Shown one piece after another: positions 35,666 to 47,169 of a stretch of DNA of 64,000 nucleotides. Each line of letters begins with the position of its first letter. The first letter of the stretch is position 1. The notes under the pieces are model-generated. The model was not told the origin of the DNA and made no database searches. It saw only the letters and a program-made list of their open reading frames with translations. Made by a program: the position numbers and the translations under genes. The DNA is taken from the NCBI GenBank assembly GCA_022578605.1, contig MU394121.1, forward strand, positions 153,809-217,808, given 5' to 3'. This stretch comes from Camillea tinctor (lineage: Eukaryota > Ascomycota > Sordariomycetes > Xylariales > Xylariaceae).

Positions 35666-38125
35666 TTATATCAAATCCAGACAACTACTCCCCACATCCG
35701 CCGACATACTCTCCCCCACGATGTCGTACCCCCCTCCATAATCCTCCATACCCATACCCATATCCATCCCCGCCCCGGAAGCATCGTAATACCCTCCTCC
35801 ATCATCATACACCACACCCCCGTAATCCACCACGCCCCCGTCCGCATACCCCGAATCCATCACCACTCCCCCGCCACCGCTGTAGTCGTACTCGTACGCG
35901 TATCCGCCGCCGCCGTAGTCTGCTTGCTGCTGGTCGTTATACATCATGCTGGGATCGACTTGCGTGCCTGAGGCGTAGGCCGCGGTGTCGCTTACGTAGG
36001 TGTACTCTGTTGTGGTTGTGGTGGTGGACTCGGTGTACATGGTGCCGGTGCTGTCGGTGTATGCGGCTCCTTGGGTGGGGTCCGGGGTGGGCTGGTATTG
36101 GGTGTAAGAGGCGGAGGGATCGGCGTAGGTGGTGGGTTCGGCGGCGGCGTATGTTTGGTCTGTCGAGGTATATGTCTGATCGAAATAGGAATTGCCCGCG
36201 TACGTTTCTGGAGTGGCCATATTTGTCGCGTTCGAGTCTCCGGTGATGTAAGCGGCCTGATCGTTCGCCGCCGTGTTACTACTGTACATCGTGTTGTCCG
36301 CATACGTAGCGGTACCGGTGTCACCCGTAATATACGCCGCCTGGTCGCTTGTCGTGCCACTATATCCCGAAGTGGCCTCGGACGAACCGTACATCTGGTC
36401 TACGGGCCCGTTGGCGTACGAGGTCTCGTGCATGGTAGTACTGGTAGCTCCCGATGCATACTCACCCGTCATCGCATTTTCATGTCCGTAGGTTTCCCCT
36501 TGAGTATGCCCTCCGCCGCCGGCATGCCCTGCACTCGCGTTTTCACCGCTACCACCGGGCTGCCCTCCAGGTCCGTTATTCTGGCGGTTATACGCTGTCA
36601 GCCCACTAGCTAGGATTCTTGCGCCCAGGGCTATGTTATCATCCGCCGCTTGAGGTGGTTGTTGCATAGCTCTCTGGCCGGGGACCATCATAGGCATAGC
36701 CCCGGGAGGATAATAGGGGCCTCCTGGTCGTTGCATTACGGGGTTCATGGCAAAGCCGTTACCTGGTACCATCCCCGGTCCCATCGTAGGTCTCATACCG
36801 GGGCCCACCATGGGGCCTGGACCAGGAACCATAGGAGGTCGGACGCCCGGAATGACGCCGGGGCCGGGACCCATAACAGGATTCCCAGGCGGTCCGGGGT
36901 TCAGCGTGGGACCACTTCCGGGTGCCGCCATTGGCACTGAGACCATTTGTGGTTGTCCCATCTGTGGTCTTCCAGCTGTATTCGTTAACACAACCGGTCT
37001 AGACGGCTGTCCCGCCAACACTGGAACTCCCCCGTTAACTACTACCCCATTAGGCACTCCTCCACTGGCAACAGCCCCCTGGGGAACAACGACATTCACT
37101 GACGTTGTCTGCGACACAGTAACACTATTCGCCGTCCCAGGAGCGGTTGTAGCCCCCACCGCCACCGGGGAGGTCACACCCACGCCCGTAGCTGTCGCAT
37201 CGGCTCCCCCGGAAGAACCACCACCTGCCACCACCGGCGAAGAAGGCACATACCCCGCGGCCCCCGCCAGCGAATCCAGCGTCTTCCGCGACCACCGCCC
37301 GATCTTCTCCTTCCCGTCCTTAGCGAGCTCCTTCGTCGACACCAGGCCCGTGACCGCCGCCGCGGTGAACGAGGTATTGTTCTTGCCCAGGAGCAGGGAC
37401 CTCCGCTTCGGCGCCGCGGCAACCGGCGAGGGGCTCGAGGCTTCGGTCGGGGGCGGCGCGAAGGATAGGGGTTGAGGGGTGGAGGGGTTATAGGAGGGTA
37501 GGGGGGAGGCGGCTACTTGGGGGTATTGGGCCGGAGTGTAGATCCGGGGATGGGGATGCGGATGGCGGCCTGGTTGGCCGACGGGGCGGCGAACTAAGTG
37601 TTTTGGTCCTGAGAGGGGTACGGCCGAGACGGGTGGTTGATAGGGGGGAAGGCGTTGGGTTGGGGTTGTGACTACTGGAGAAGTCGTATGTGCTACATGT
37701 AGTTGCTGCTGCTGCTGTAGTGGTGGTGGAGGAGGGGGTGTATAAGTTGTGGATACTGTACTAGGAGTAGGAGAAGTAATTGGCGTTGAAGCCGGTGAGG
37801 GATACGCAGGTGGGGGAGGAGCTTGGGTAACCACCGCGGTGCCCTGCCTAGGGAGTGTTTGGTATATCGAGCTGTAACGAGAATGCGTAACCGGACTTTG
37901 GGTCACTGGTTGGGACTTCACAGATATGGGGGGTGATGGCATGTCAGTCGGCGCCTGCTGAGGATATGAAGGAGGAGGAGCCTGTGTAAGGGGTTTCTCT
38001 GTGATGCTCATATTCGACACAGCAGTAGTGAGATCATCGTGAATCTTTTCTTGAACCTGAATAGGTTGTCCATAATTTTGCCCGTTTAGTGGCAGTGGAT
38101 AGCCATACACTACATGAGAAGCCAT
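35666..38125 (-). CDS. Large intrinsically disordered Pro/Gly/Tyr-rich protein, 819 aa
   Basis: One uninterrupted frame of 820 codons from ATG 38125. The frame opens slightly upstream without an ATG, and a hydrophobic upstream frame starting MRGMLAVF could only join through an unseen intron. Sections in order: a Pro-rich N-terminus with poly-P and poly-Q (PPPPPPLQQQQQ); one conserved-looking short block, KRRSLLLGKNNTSF through KEKIGRWSRKTLDSLAG; a Val/Gly/Thr-rich stretch; a collagen-like section dense in PGP, GPG and MVPG; then a Tyr/Thr/Ala-rich section with the repeated DQAAYITGD motif; and finally a Gly/Tyr prion-like tail (YGGGGYAYEYDY and DYGGVVYDDGGGYY). No enzyme domain, signal peptide or membrane helix. 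Composition suggests a scaffold, condensate-forming or cell-periphery protein, but the function is unknown. Confidence 0.8.
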   Translation of the reverse strand: MASHVVYGYPLPLNGQNYGQPIQVQEKIHDDLTTAVSNMSITEKPLTQAPPPSYPQQAPTDMPSPPISVKSQPVTQSPVTHSRYSSIYQTLPRQGTAVVTQAPPPPAYPSPASTPITSPTPSTVSTTYTPPPPPPLQQQQQLHVAHTTSPVVTTPTQRLPPYQPPVSAVPLSGPKHLVRRPVGQPGRHPHPHPRIYTPAQYPQVAASPLPSYNPSTPQPLSFAPPPTEASSPSPVAAAPKRRSLLLGKNNTSFTAAAVTGLVSTKELAKDGKEKIGRWSRKTLDSLAGAAGYVPSSPVVAGGGSSGGADATATGVGVTSPVAVGATTAPGTANSVTVSQTTSVNVVVPQGAVASGGVPNGVVVNGGVPVLAGQPSRPVVLTNTAGRPQMGQPQMVSVPMAAPGSGPTLNPGPPGNPVMGPGPGVIPGVRPPMVPGPGPMVGPGMRPTMGPGMVPGNGFAMNPVMQRPGGPYYPPGAMPMMVPGQRAMQQPPQAADDNIALGARILASGLTAYNRQNNGPGGQPGGSGENASAGHAGGGGHTQGETYGHENAMTGEYASGATSTTMHETSYANGPVDQMYGSSEATSGYSGTTSDQAAYITGDTGTATYADNTMYSSNTAANDQAAYITGDSNATNMATPETYAGNSYFDQTYTSTDQTYAAAEPTTYADPSASYTQYQPTPDPTQGAAYTDSTGTMYTESTTTTTTEYTYVSDTAAYASGTQVDPSMMYNDQQQADYGGGGYAYEYDYSGGGGVVMDSGYADGGVVDYGGVVYDDGGGYYDASGAGMDMGMGMEDYGGGYDIVGESMSADVGSSCLDLI

Positions 38126-40096
38126 CACGAGATTCACACCCAAGATGTATCCTCTTCGAGAGAGTACCTGGCCAAATAAGAATATGAAAACGAAGGAAAA
38201 AAGAATAGGTAATTATGAACACTGCCAGCATGCCACGCATTGATTATAAACCGCTCCTCTTCTATCTCACGAGGTAGCCAACCCAGGTAGCCATCCTGCG
38301 GCTGAGGGGATAGTGCAACTGCTAGCTTGCAGAACCCATGGCGCCACCATTACCGATAAGTAGGTAGCTCGACTCTACTTGTCGCTCGTGAAGTTCTCCA
38401 CGATGTTATTTTATGGAGCAAGTCTTAATTCAAGTGCCTCGGCGCGGGAAGCTAGGCCCAGGCCTATATTCTATCTTGGAGTTTGATGGAACTTGTCGAT
38501 TTGTTTCTTACCTTTGTGGTATTCTGCCTTCCTCCGCACTAGATATCGCTCACAACATGAGGTTATCGCGGTAGCTCGGCGCATGCCAAGAAACAATGCA
38601 GTCTAGACTCCTCCCCAGCTGAGCGCACCGTGCCCGATATTGGTCGGTATATAGTCGTAAACAGGTTAGTCTTGGCCGTTCGAGTTCTTGATTTGTGAGA
38701 TGTGTCAGGTTACACCACTCAGGAGGCATTGGGCTTTCGGTCAGCGACAGAATATGCGGTGGCTGCTGTTGGGAATAGTGTATGGCATCCCCGGCGAACC
38801 TGAGCTGGCAAGGCATTCTTGACTGGCATCACAGTGGCCAATCATATCTCGGAGGCTTTTTTCTTCTACCAACGAAGCTATTTAATGCATCTTTTTTTGT
38901 TTCTTGTGTATGACGATATGAATGAACCGTAAACAATGTGAGCTTTTCCGAAACGAGTATACCCTCAAGTTGGGAATAGTGAGTATAGACACCATCAGCA
39001 CATCCCTGTGATTTAAAGTAATGACCTGCGGCTATCTGCACCATAGACGGATTGCAGCTCTAGTAACTATGATCCGTCTCCAAACCAGTCCGAACAAACG
39101 AGTTCTCTCCCAGATAGAACCTCGGATCAAACGGTCTCAAGGACTCACCATCCGCGGCCATCTCTATGATCCCTGTCTACTTAGCTGAAGCAAAGTCGAT
39201 GGCACTGAGATCGCGCGGCATCCTCCGGACGGCTCGTCGGGTTCGTCGTCGCGAAAACAAGGTAGCTCAACCTCTATGCATCGATGCGCAGGATAGCTCT
39301 CGGGTTATCCGTATTAAAGCGCTTCTCTCTAAGAACATGCGATCGAGCTCGGCATAGTATACAATACCATGTGTTGTAACTACCCCTGGTGCTTTTCTGA
39401 TCTTGGGTGAGAACCTCGCCGCCCGTGGGAAACCGGGCAAGGGTAAGACCACGCAGTGCGCCCGACTCTATTCGACCATATGCTAGCTGGCGTTCTAATA
39501 AGCGCAATGATCACAGCCATGGCCCTGCTATATCTACAAGAGGGTATTTATCGAGGCCTTATCGGAAACGGTCTAGGCGCTGATCCGCGATGACGGCGTA
39601 CTGCTATAGGTTAGATGAGGGGTCGTAGTTCACGATGCGATGTCTGCTAAGGGAGAATTCTAAGTTTAGAGAGGCTTATACCGATGCCGTCTACGATTAG
39701 ATCACTTTTGTAAGAGTATAGGTCGCACGCATTCATATGAATTCAAAGGTGGCACACACGAGAAACTTTGATAATGCACTGATTATATATATTAACTGCG
39801 CATTTCCCGATATTATATCTATTAGGAAAATCCCAACCTAAGTTAGTTAATCCCGAGCCTGCTTCATAGGGCTCTCATAATTCCGATAGTTTTCTGAATT
39901 GTTACTTGACAAGGTATGTGAACATAGACTCCTTAAAAAGGGCAATCAAAAATGAAAAGTGTGGAACCCCCATACCAGCACTGGTTCGAAAATAATAAAA
40001 ACTTTGCACTAAATCAAAATATAAAAAGATTAGTGTCGTGATATGGTGAAACTATATCGTATTGTCGTCGTAACTCGTTTCTTCTTTTCCCTTTTT
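38126..40096. other. Intergenic with a kinase-like relic
   Basis: Apart from the P-loop relic at 39390-39620 no gene is supported. Minus-strand frames at 38816-38550 and 39044-38829 lack domains. The segment from 39700 to 40030 is AT-rich. Confidence 0.4.
39390..39620 (+). pseudogene. Possible relic of an adenylate/UMP-kinase-like P-loop gene
   Basis: The + strand translates as AFLILGENL and, from 39427, GKPGKGKTTQCARLYS. This contains a perfect Walker A pattern (G-x4-G-K-T) and, by eye, resembles the N-terminus of adenylate/UMP kinases (FVLGGPG.GKGTQCARL). A TAG follows within a few codons. In another frame GVLISAM resembles the family's next block (VHLSAGD), and in a third frame ALIRDDGV resembles the segment before the FLIDGFPR motif. 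The pieces are in order but separated by stops and frameshifts, with a short insertion before the P-loop. No intron solution was found. Similarity is weak and by eye only; chance is possible. Confidence 0.3.
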
Positions 40097-41264
40097 TTAA
40101 ACCATATCTTCGGATCTTCTATGGGGCCCGCTACCCACGGGCTTGCGACTGAACATGCCGCGACTGTTAGTAGCATGTTGATCGTTAGATGCCATCGCTC
40201 CGGCGCCCCAGCCGGCCTTGCGCGTCCATAGGGCATCCATCAGTTCTACTCCGTCATACGTGTATAAGAAAGCCTGGCCGCGGTTTAGGGGGATGTGGTT
40301 CCAGCGCCAGTCCCAAATGGCAGCATAACACATACGGTAAGCCGAGAAGGCCATGGCAGTCCCGATAACTGCACCCGCGAACACATCGTACCAGTTGTGG
40401 AACTCATCGATGGTTAGAGCACCGCCGATTAGAGTAGCCCCGAGAATTGGTATGTAGATGATGATCATCTTCCACATGGAAGGATGATAATTCGCAAAGA
40501 CTTTCAGCTTAGCGTTGAGGTATAAGTACAAGTAGACGAAACCGGCAAATGCAGCCGTGGTGTGGCCCGAGGGAAACGATTCGAGCGAGTCGTCAATATC
40601 GTCGATGTTACCGGTGCAGATCTGGCGCGTGTAGTAGATCTGGTTGAACCCTGCAGCATTATACCCCGCGCCGACGACGCCTGCGTCGTTGCTAGCGAGA
40701 GAGACGTCGGGCTTGCAAACATCGAGGAAATGGGGCCTCAGGCCACCGATGAGCCACTTCAAGAAGACCTGGAACACAGCCGCCGTGATCAACGAGTACA
40801 ACAGCCCAATTATACCGTTGTTGACGTCCCAGAACGACCGAACGCGGATCTGCATAACGAGGATGGCCACAATGGGGACGATGGCAGCTAGGAAGGCGGC
40901 GAGCCATATGGGGATGATCTCCTTTCGTAAGGGGTAGGCAAATTCGGGGTATACGACCTCGCCGTCCGAAAAGGTGACAGGGAATGACCGCGTAGGGGCT
41001 GGATGCGCCTCGTAGATCTGAAGAAGGGGGGATTAGGGACACCGAAAGAAAAAGAAAAACACAAGGTAGATAATATTCCAAACTTACCCCAAGACCCAGA
41101 GCTCCCATGCACACCATGGTCAAGATATCAAGCCAGGTGTATTTGAGCCACTGACCGAATGTCGGGCGTCTGGCCATGCTGTAAGTCTCCTGCACGTGTC
41201 GCCTTCTCGAGGATGCCTCCTTTCTACTATGCCCATCTCGGGCGTGGTGGTTCGTCGGGTCCAT
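40097..41264 (-). CDS. PAP2-family membrane lipid phosphatase (DPP1-like)
   Basis: Two exons on the minus strand, 41264-41088 and 41017-40097; donor GTAAGT, acceptor CAG. Starting at ATG 41264 gives 365 aa. The likely alternative ATG 41177 (MARRPTFGQWLKY) gives 336 aa and puts the first membrane helix near the N-terminus as in Dpp1. Family members dephosphorylate diacylglycerol pyrophosphate and phosphatidate in vacuolar or Golgi membranes. Numbered from MARRP: motif 1 K117-x6-R124-P125, motif 2 P179-S-G-H182 and motif 3 H237-x3-D241 (FHNWYD). The Arg that normally lies six residues before the motif 3 His is missing (sequence GGALTIDEFH). About six hydrophobic helices. The tail is basic and polar (GPHRRSED). 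PAP2 is certain; substrate is inferred. Confidence 0.9.
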
Positions 41265-42909
41265 GCTGGCAAGTCCTTTGTCTACCTGACGTGGATAGGG
41301 AGATAGGTAGCCTTGGGAATTCAAGATTTGGAAAATACAAACGCGGTGTGACGGTAGAGAAGCTCACCGAGATTCCCAAGCCGACAAGGACAAGAAAGGC
41401 TGGGAGATGAGGCAGTGAGGCTAGGTGAGGATACGGAAAGCCTTCCCTTGGTGTCTTGAAAAAAAAAGGAAGTTGATATTGAAGGAGAGAGGAAGGGCAA
41501 AAAGATATGCATAACCTTATGTACCTACCTCAACCTTGTGCTTCCTTCCCATGAAAAAATAAAAAAGGTTCACCCATGGATGTTTGTGAAACGCCATCGT
41601 CCTACGCACTTGCATCTATTCGTTATCCTGACGTCAGTGTGAAGCTCTAAATTACCCCCTCTGCTCAGCTGTACTTGGTCAGCCAGTACATTTCTTTTAA
41701 GTTCAGGCTGTTGCGACAGCTCACGGGAAGTACCTCTGCCTGAGCAATTGCTCAAACGGGGGGAGGTGGCCAATAGAAAGAAGCTGCATCGCGATCTATG
41801 AAGCAGAGCTTCGTAGACGATCCCCCACACAGTTCTCTCCGGGCTAGTCCCCAACGTCATGGAACTCAAAAACTTGGCACACTTGGCGAGGCTTGTTTCC
41901 CCCTAGCGTGTTCATGTGCAGTAGAGTCAACACCTACATTACCACAAATTGACAAGACCGGAGGAAACCTTCCTGGCTGTAGTGTAAATATAATTAAGTA
42001 TTAGTGGTAAAAAATACCTAATCTATGACGACGGTGGGAGGTGTTGGGGGCAGATCGCAAGCAAAAGTTTGGAGTTAGGCCTTTTGTTAGTGACCTAATT
42101 CTAAAGTGAGCTAACGGCGACGACCAACCAAGTGCCCTAACCCAGCTCACTAGCGCTCAATACAGTGATCAGCCCTAGGTATGCACCTAGGGAGAGCACT
42201 GCATACCCCTAATAGTGAAGCCACTTTCCTCCCTCTTACACATCATCAGAATTCTACAAAAAACTTCAATTACGTCATTACTCACTCAGTCACTGCTTAT
42301 TCCTACTAGAGGTTATATTCATTTATCGATTCTAAATATTCGTTTATTGAATTTATTTCTGTCATAAAATTGAAGGCTATATATCAGATAGGCGACTCCT
42401 CACATTCATTGCAGTGGAGGGAAGACCATGCTCAGTCAGTCTACTTACCGCTGAGTATCGTCGCAGAAGTGTAAATACCCATCCACCCTGCTCGGTTATT
42501 CCGTATGGCCGCTCCAACCAACCATCTTCCCCTGGAAGGATTCAACAACACGACTTGGAGATACAGAATAAGCTGCAAATATGCCGATCTTTGCGGCGAA
42601 GTCAAGGAATTGTAGGTAAGTGCTGGGCTGCGAGACCCAATTAACCGTGGATCGATATGTAGATACAGGCTCAGCGCGTGCTGTCGGATGCATTCGAGAG
42701 GCTGTGAATGCTGTGAATGCTGTCTTTGCATCGGTTTTTGATTTGATCTAACTTCTCTCCTCCTTTTCCTATATCGCCCGTTTTCAACTCATCTCGTACT
42801 TGCTGTCCCTGGAAGCGAAATATATTACCTATTCAACGATACATCCCTCAAATCAACTCACCTTTCACCTTTCTACTCATCAGCCAAGCAAGAAAAAAAG
42901 AAAAAACAA
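41265..42909. other. Divergent intergenic region
   Basis: No gene supported between the PAP2 gene (minus) and the small tail-anchored gene (plus). The last 150 nt are pyrimidine- then A-rich, as expected for the promoter and leader of the latter. Confidence 0.45.
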
Positions 42910-43188
42910 ATGCCATATCCTCGCCATGAAACCGAACTGCAGCGCCAGGCCTTCCGCGACTGCGCGCACGCGATGCGCCACCCGAAAGAGATTCCGGCCC
43001 TGCTACGCGGCTCATGGCAGCAGACGCGCGACTACTACGCCGGCCGCGACGTGGCCGGACTCGAGCGTGGCGAGATCGTTGAGCTTCTAGCCTGGACGCG
43101 GAGGATAGCCATAAAGATGTCGGGGCTATCGTTTATTCTAGGAGCCATGTTGGTGCTGCTTGTGCTAGAACGGGTTTGTCGGAAGTGA
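42910..43188 (+). CDS. Small predicted tail-anchored protein, 92 aa
   Basis: A single exon in strongly GC-biased third-position codon use that contrasts with the AT-rich flanks, and an A-rich start context, support it as a real gene. Residues 1-69 are hydrophilic with many Arg and His (for example LQRQAFRDCAHAM). One hydrophobic helix (about residues 71-86, LSFILGAMLVLLVL) is followed by the short basic tail ERVCRK. That layout is typical of C-tail-anchored proteins of the mitochondrial outer membrane or ER. No family recognised. Confidence 0.72.
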   Translation: MPYPRHETELQRQAFRDCAHAMRHPKEIPALLRGSWQQTRDYYAGRDVAGLERGEIVELLAWTRRIAIKMSGLSFILGAMLVLLVLERVCRK

Positions 43189-44940
43189 TAGTTCAAGATG
43201 AGGCTTCGGTTGATATTCAATCGATCGAGCTACTCGGTAGCTCTGGATATGGTTGGTTCGCTGTGGCTACCTATGCGAACTCCCAACAGAGAGCAATGGT
43301 CCACTTATCCGATGCTTCCGAAGATGGACTGATTCGGTCCTATCATCTCGTCTTATTAGGAACTGGTTCATGAAAAAGGAGGATGTCGAGGTGGCTTCGT
43401 TAACTAGCACAATCATCAGAGAGGGTCGTTCATGAGTTGAGACTGGCCTACGCCGTCGAGACTTCTATATCGCAAACCAGCTAAAGAAATCTGTTTGGAG
43501 GCGGAGCAAACAAATCGGCATAATGGTTTAATTTCTTTCCTACACATCTTAGATGCGAAATTCACGAATCGAACGACAATGGAAGAAAACTTGACGCTCG
43601 GACACAGATGTCTTTGTGTGGTGGATACGACGGTATTTTGATATATCTTACACCAGGATACTGCGTCATGCTGCCATTTCCAGTGTATAATGGAGATATA
43701 GTTAAGTAGATGAAACAATTAGATCTTAATCCAAGACCTGGGCTCCAGAATTCTGACTTCGTATCGTGGGAAAACAAGAGTCGTCCAGACTCTCGTATTC
43801 CCGCTGTCCAAGCCTTACCTCTTAATGATGTGGTGTTACTACTGATCACCACCACCAGCAGTAAGACATAGATCCGTAGATACTACGCTAGGTACGTAGC
43901 CAAGCACGACGTATAGCTCAACCACGTTGAAGATCATCGTCGTACCCCACAGCTGAACTATTTCAAGACGTGGGTGGCTTACGTAGCTCGAGCAATATCG
44001 CGCAGCTTCGTATCGTGTCGCCTAAAAATTCTGTACCTGATGATCCTCGGCCTATCTATCGGAACATCTCGAACCAGGTCTCCATGGGCAATTATTGGAG
44101 CGCTTCCGGACCCCTGGCACCTCTTTGATGTTTCCCGGATTTTGGGTGCCCTTTTTCTCTTCCCTTCATGCTACCAATGTAGGCTATCTACTCCGAGCGT
44201 AGTATATCCGTACGGAGTACACTGCAACGTTCTACCTAACTTACCTAGGCGCCTAGCTACTACACTATAGTATCATATATAGCACGGTATAGCTAGTAGC
44301 ATCTTCTTTCCCCGCATCCGACGGCGGCTTGGCCCTCGCCATGTGATGGGATGGCTTCGAACTAAGCCTACTTACGACGAGAATGCCGGCTCCGCATTTC
44401 TCCACCATGCCCTGTTGCCCTTGAAATCTCCAAACTTGATCCCCACGATGCGACCATTTGCCAAGACCACCGCTGTGATGCCACTAGTATTGCCCAATCT
44501 TTACCGTTGCGGGGGGTTGGGGGTCCTTTAGAGAAGAGATGTGAATTTTTCCAGTAAGGAGATGGGGTTTGACCTACATGGTTAACCCAGATCAATGCTA
44601 CCATTACCTAGCTAAACTGAACCAGATTCCACATGTTTTCTTTTTTTATGCGGCCGTAGCGTGGTATCAATTACAGTTTCCAAGGCTGATGGATGGGCTC
44701 ATACACAATGCGAACATCTGACCGAGGTCATGTCAACCAGTACCCCAGACCAACGGACGACCCCCTTTTTTGGAGACCTGGCTCTGGGTGGGACTGACAT
44801 CACCCACTCACGCCATAGCCCCGTACCGAGTTGTCCGTGAATATAGGTATATATAGCAGGCGTTATGCCCGTCCTTACCAAGTTAGCATGTCTTAGAGCA
44901 CATGCACCGTTTTGCTAGCCTTAGCTGACAAGCCGTAACC
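43189..44940. other. Intergenic, no gene recognised
   Basis: Short frames only. TACCTA/TAGGCG-type palindromic runs occur at 44235-44270, and the GH43 promoter lies at the right end. Confidence 0.45.
44848..44855 (+). promoter_or_regulatory. TATA-like element of the GH43 gene
   Basis: TATATATA lies 93 nt before the ATG of the secreted GH43 gene, a plausible fungal TATA position. Confidence 0.4.
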
Positions 44941-47169
44941 ATGCACCGGCCTCTTCTCCTAGCCGTCGCCGGCTTCATGCCGATGGCTGCCGCGCACTAC
45001 ATCCCGCGGCTGGCACAGCACATTCCACGAGCAGTAGCAGATCCCTATGAAGGATATGCTTTTGCGTACTTCACCGGAGACACCGTGGCAGGGGAGAAAA
45101 TCTACCTAGCCGCGAGTACCGGCAACGATGCCCTCGATTGGACGGAGCTCAACGGTGGCCAGCCCGTTCTAACTTCAACGATGGGCACCAAAGGCTTACG
45201 CGACCCCTTTGTCATGCGCTCCGTCGAAGGCGACAAGTTCTTCCTTCTGGCGACCGACCTCTCCATCGGCTCCGGTACCTCCTGGGGCGACTCGGTCCGC
45301 CACGGCAGCCGATACTTGGAGATCTGGGAATCAAGCGACCTGATAACTTGGTCGGCGCAGCGCCATGTGCTCGTGTCTCCCGAGACAGCCGGGAACACGT
45401 GGGCGCCCGAGGCGTATTATGATGATGTGCTCGGCACCTATGTGGTGTACTGGGCTTCGGAGATCTACGCCGAATCTGACACGGACCACACAGGCTCGAC
45501 TTACCATCGCATGATGTACGCGACGACGTCGGATTTTGTCACGTTCAGTGAGCCTCAGGTTTGGCAGGACGCGGGCACTTCTCGGATTGATTCAACGGTT
45601 CTCGAAGTTAATGACGTGTACTACCGCTTCACCAAGGACGAGGGAGGCAGCAGTAGTGGCTGCGTCGACATCATCGAGGAGAGCAGCAATAACCTAACCT
45701 CTCCGCTGTCTGGGTGGACCGAAATCGACACCTGCATCGGCGAGAAGGCCGGCACGTCCGCCGTTGAGGGCCCGACCATCTTCAAGGCAAATCCGGATGA
45801 CGTCCACGGCGAGAAGTACTACCTCTTCGTTGATGAGTACTCAAGCCGAGGGTACATCCCCCTCGAGACGGCCGATATCGCCAAGCCTGATTGGAAAGTC
45901 TCGAGCTCTTTCACCCTACCGAAGAGCCCCCGCCACGGCACCGTCATCCCGGTCACCGCGGCCGAGCTGTCTGCGCTTACCACCGCGCTCACCAAGCGGT
46001 CTACTCCCTCTCTCGTAGTCAAGCGTGATAGCCCCGTCTTGAAGGGCTTGTTCGCTGACCCGAACATCGCCGTCTTTGGCGATACGTACTACATCTATGC
46101 CACGACTGATGGTTATCCCGACTGGGGTTCACAGATATTCTACACGTGGAAATCGGTAAGTCTTTTACACGCATTTTCGCTTCCGATTATTTGCTAAAAA
46201 ATGCAAAATTAGACCGATCTCGAGAACTGGACCCGTTCTGAGGAACCCTTCCTCGTGCTCAATGGCACCAGTGGAAACGTACCTTGGGCAACCGGGGTAA
46301 GTGACACTCTCTCCCTTCCCCCTTACCTACCAATCATCATTCCGAAGGCAGTTCAGAAATATAAATAGGGAAAGAAAGCTAATAAGAGCAACAGAGCGCC
46401 TGGGCCCCGACCATCATCGAACGGGATGGCAAGTACTACTTCTACTTTAGCGGACACAACCCTACGTACAACCGCAAGACCATTGGTGTCGCTGTTGCCG
46501 ACTCGCCCGAGGGCCCCTTTACCGCCCAGCCCGAGGCCATGATCCTTAACAATGAGGCCATCACCGCGGGACAGGCCATCGACCCAGCCGCGTTCCTGGA
46601 CCCGGCTACGGGCAAGTACTACCTGTACTGGGGTAACGGGTATGTCGTCTTCCATTTCCTTCCGTCCCCTTTCTTTTGGAAAATTAGAGTATCAATGGTC
46701 TAACCCCCTCTACAGCAAAGCCCTCGTCGCAGAGCTTAGCGACGACATGCTCTCGATCAAATCGGACACCCTCGCCGCGCTCTCGGGCCTCACAAGCTTC
46801 AACGAGGGTTCCTTCATGGCGTATCGCGAGGGACTGTACCACCTCATGTACTCGATCGGCGATACGCGCTCGGAGGACTACCGTGTAGGGTACGCGACGG
46901 CGACATCAGCGATGGGGCCCTTCACGTACCAGGGCGTCATCCTGCAGAAGGACGAGTCGCAGGGCATCCTCGGCACGGGCCACAATTCGGTGCTTAACGT
47001 ACCTGGCACGGACGACTGGTACATTGCTTATCACCGCTTCCGAATTCCTGACGGCAACGGCACTATGCGCGAGACCACTATCGATGCTCTTTACTTCGAC
47101 GCGGATACGGGGCTCCTGCAGACGGTGGTACCAACCCTAGAGAGCGTGACTCCAGAGACGGTGCCGTAA
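44941..47169 (+). CDS. Secreted tandem two-domain GH43 glycoside hydrolase
   Basis: Four exons, 44941-46155, 46213-46296, 46395-46639 and 46716-47169, giving 665 aa. Signal peptide about residues 1-18 (LLLAVAGFMPMAAA). GH43 enzymes are five-bladed propellers that usually remove arabinose or xylose from plant cell-wall polysaccharides. Both halves look like complete GH43 domains. Domain 1 (about 35-335) has D88 in LRDPF, D217 in RIDST and E276 in VEGPT. Domain 2 (about 368-660) has D373 in FADPN, D496 in AIDPAAF and E545 in FNEGSF. These are the expected base, pKa-modulating and acid residues. The linker carries two Lys-Arg pairs (352-353 and 361-362), possible Kex2 sites. All joints keep frame with GTAAGT or GTATGT donors. 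Exact substrates and subfamilies are not assigned. Confidence 0.88.

Noticed and set aside
36747..37475. 242-codon plus-strand frame inside the disordered-protein gene
   Set aside because: Shadow of the Pro/Gly-rich repeats on the opposite strand; low complexity and no independent signal.
38034..38240. Hydrophobic upstream exon (MRGMLAVF...) for the 819-aa protein
   Set aside because: No convincing donor/acceptor pair joins it in frame; ATG 38125 suffices.
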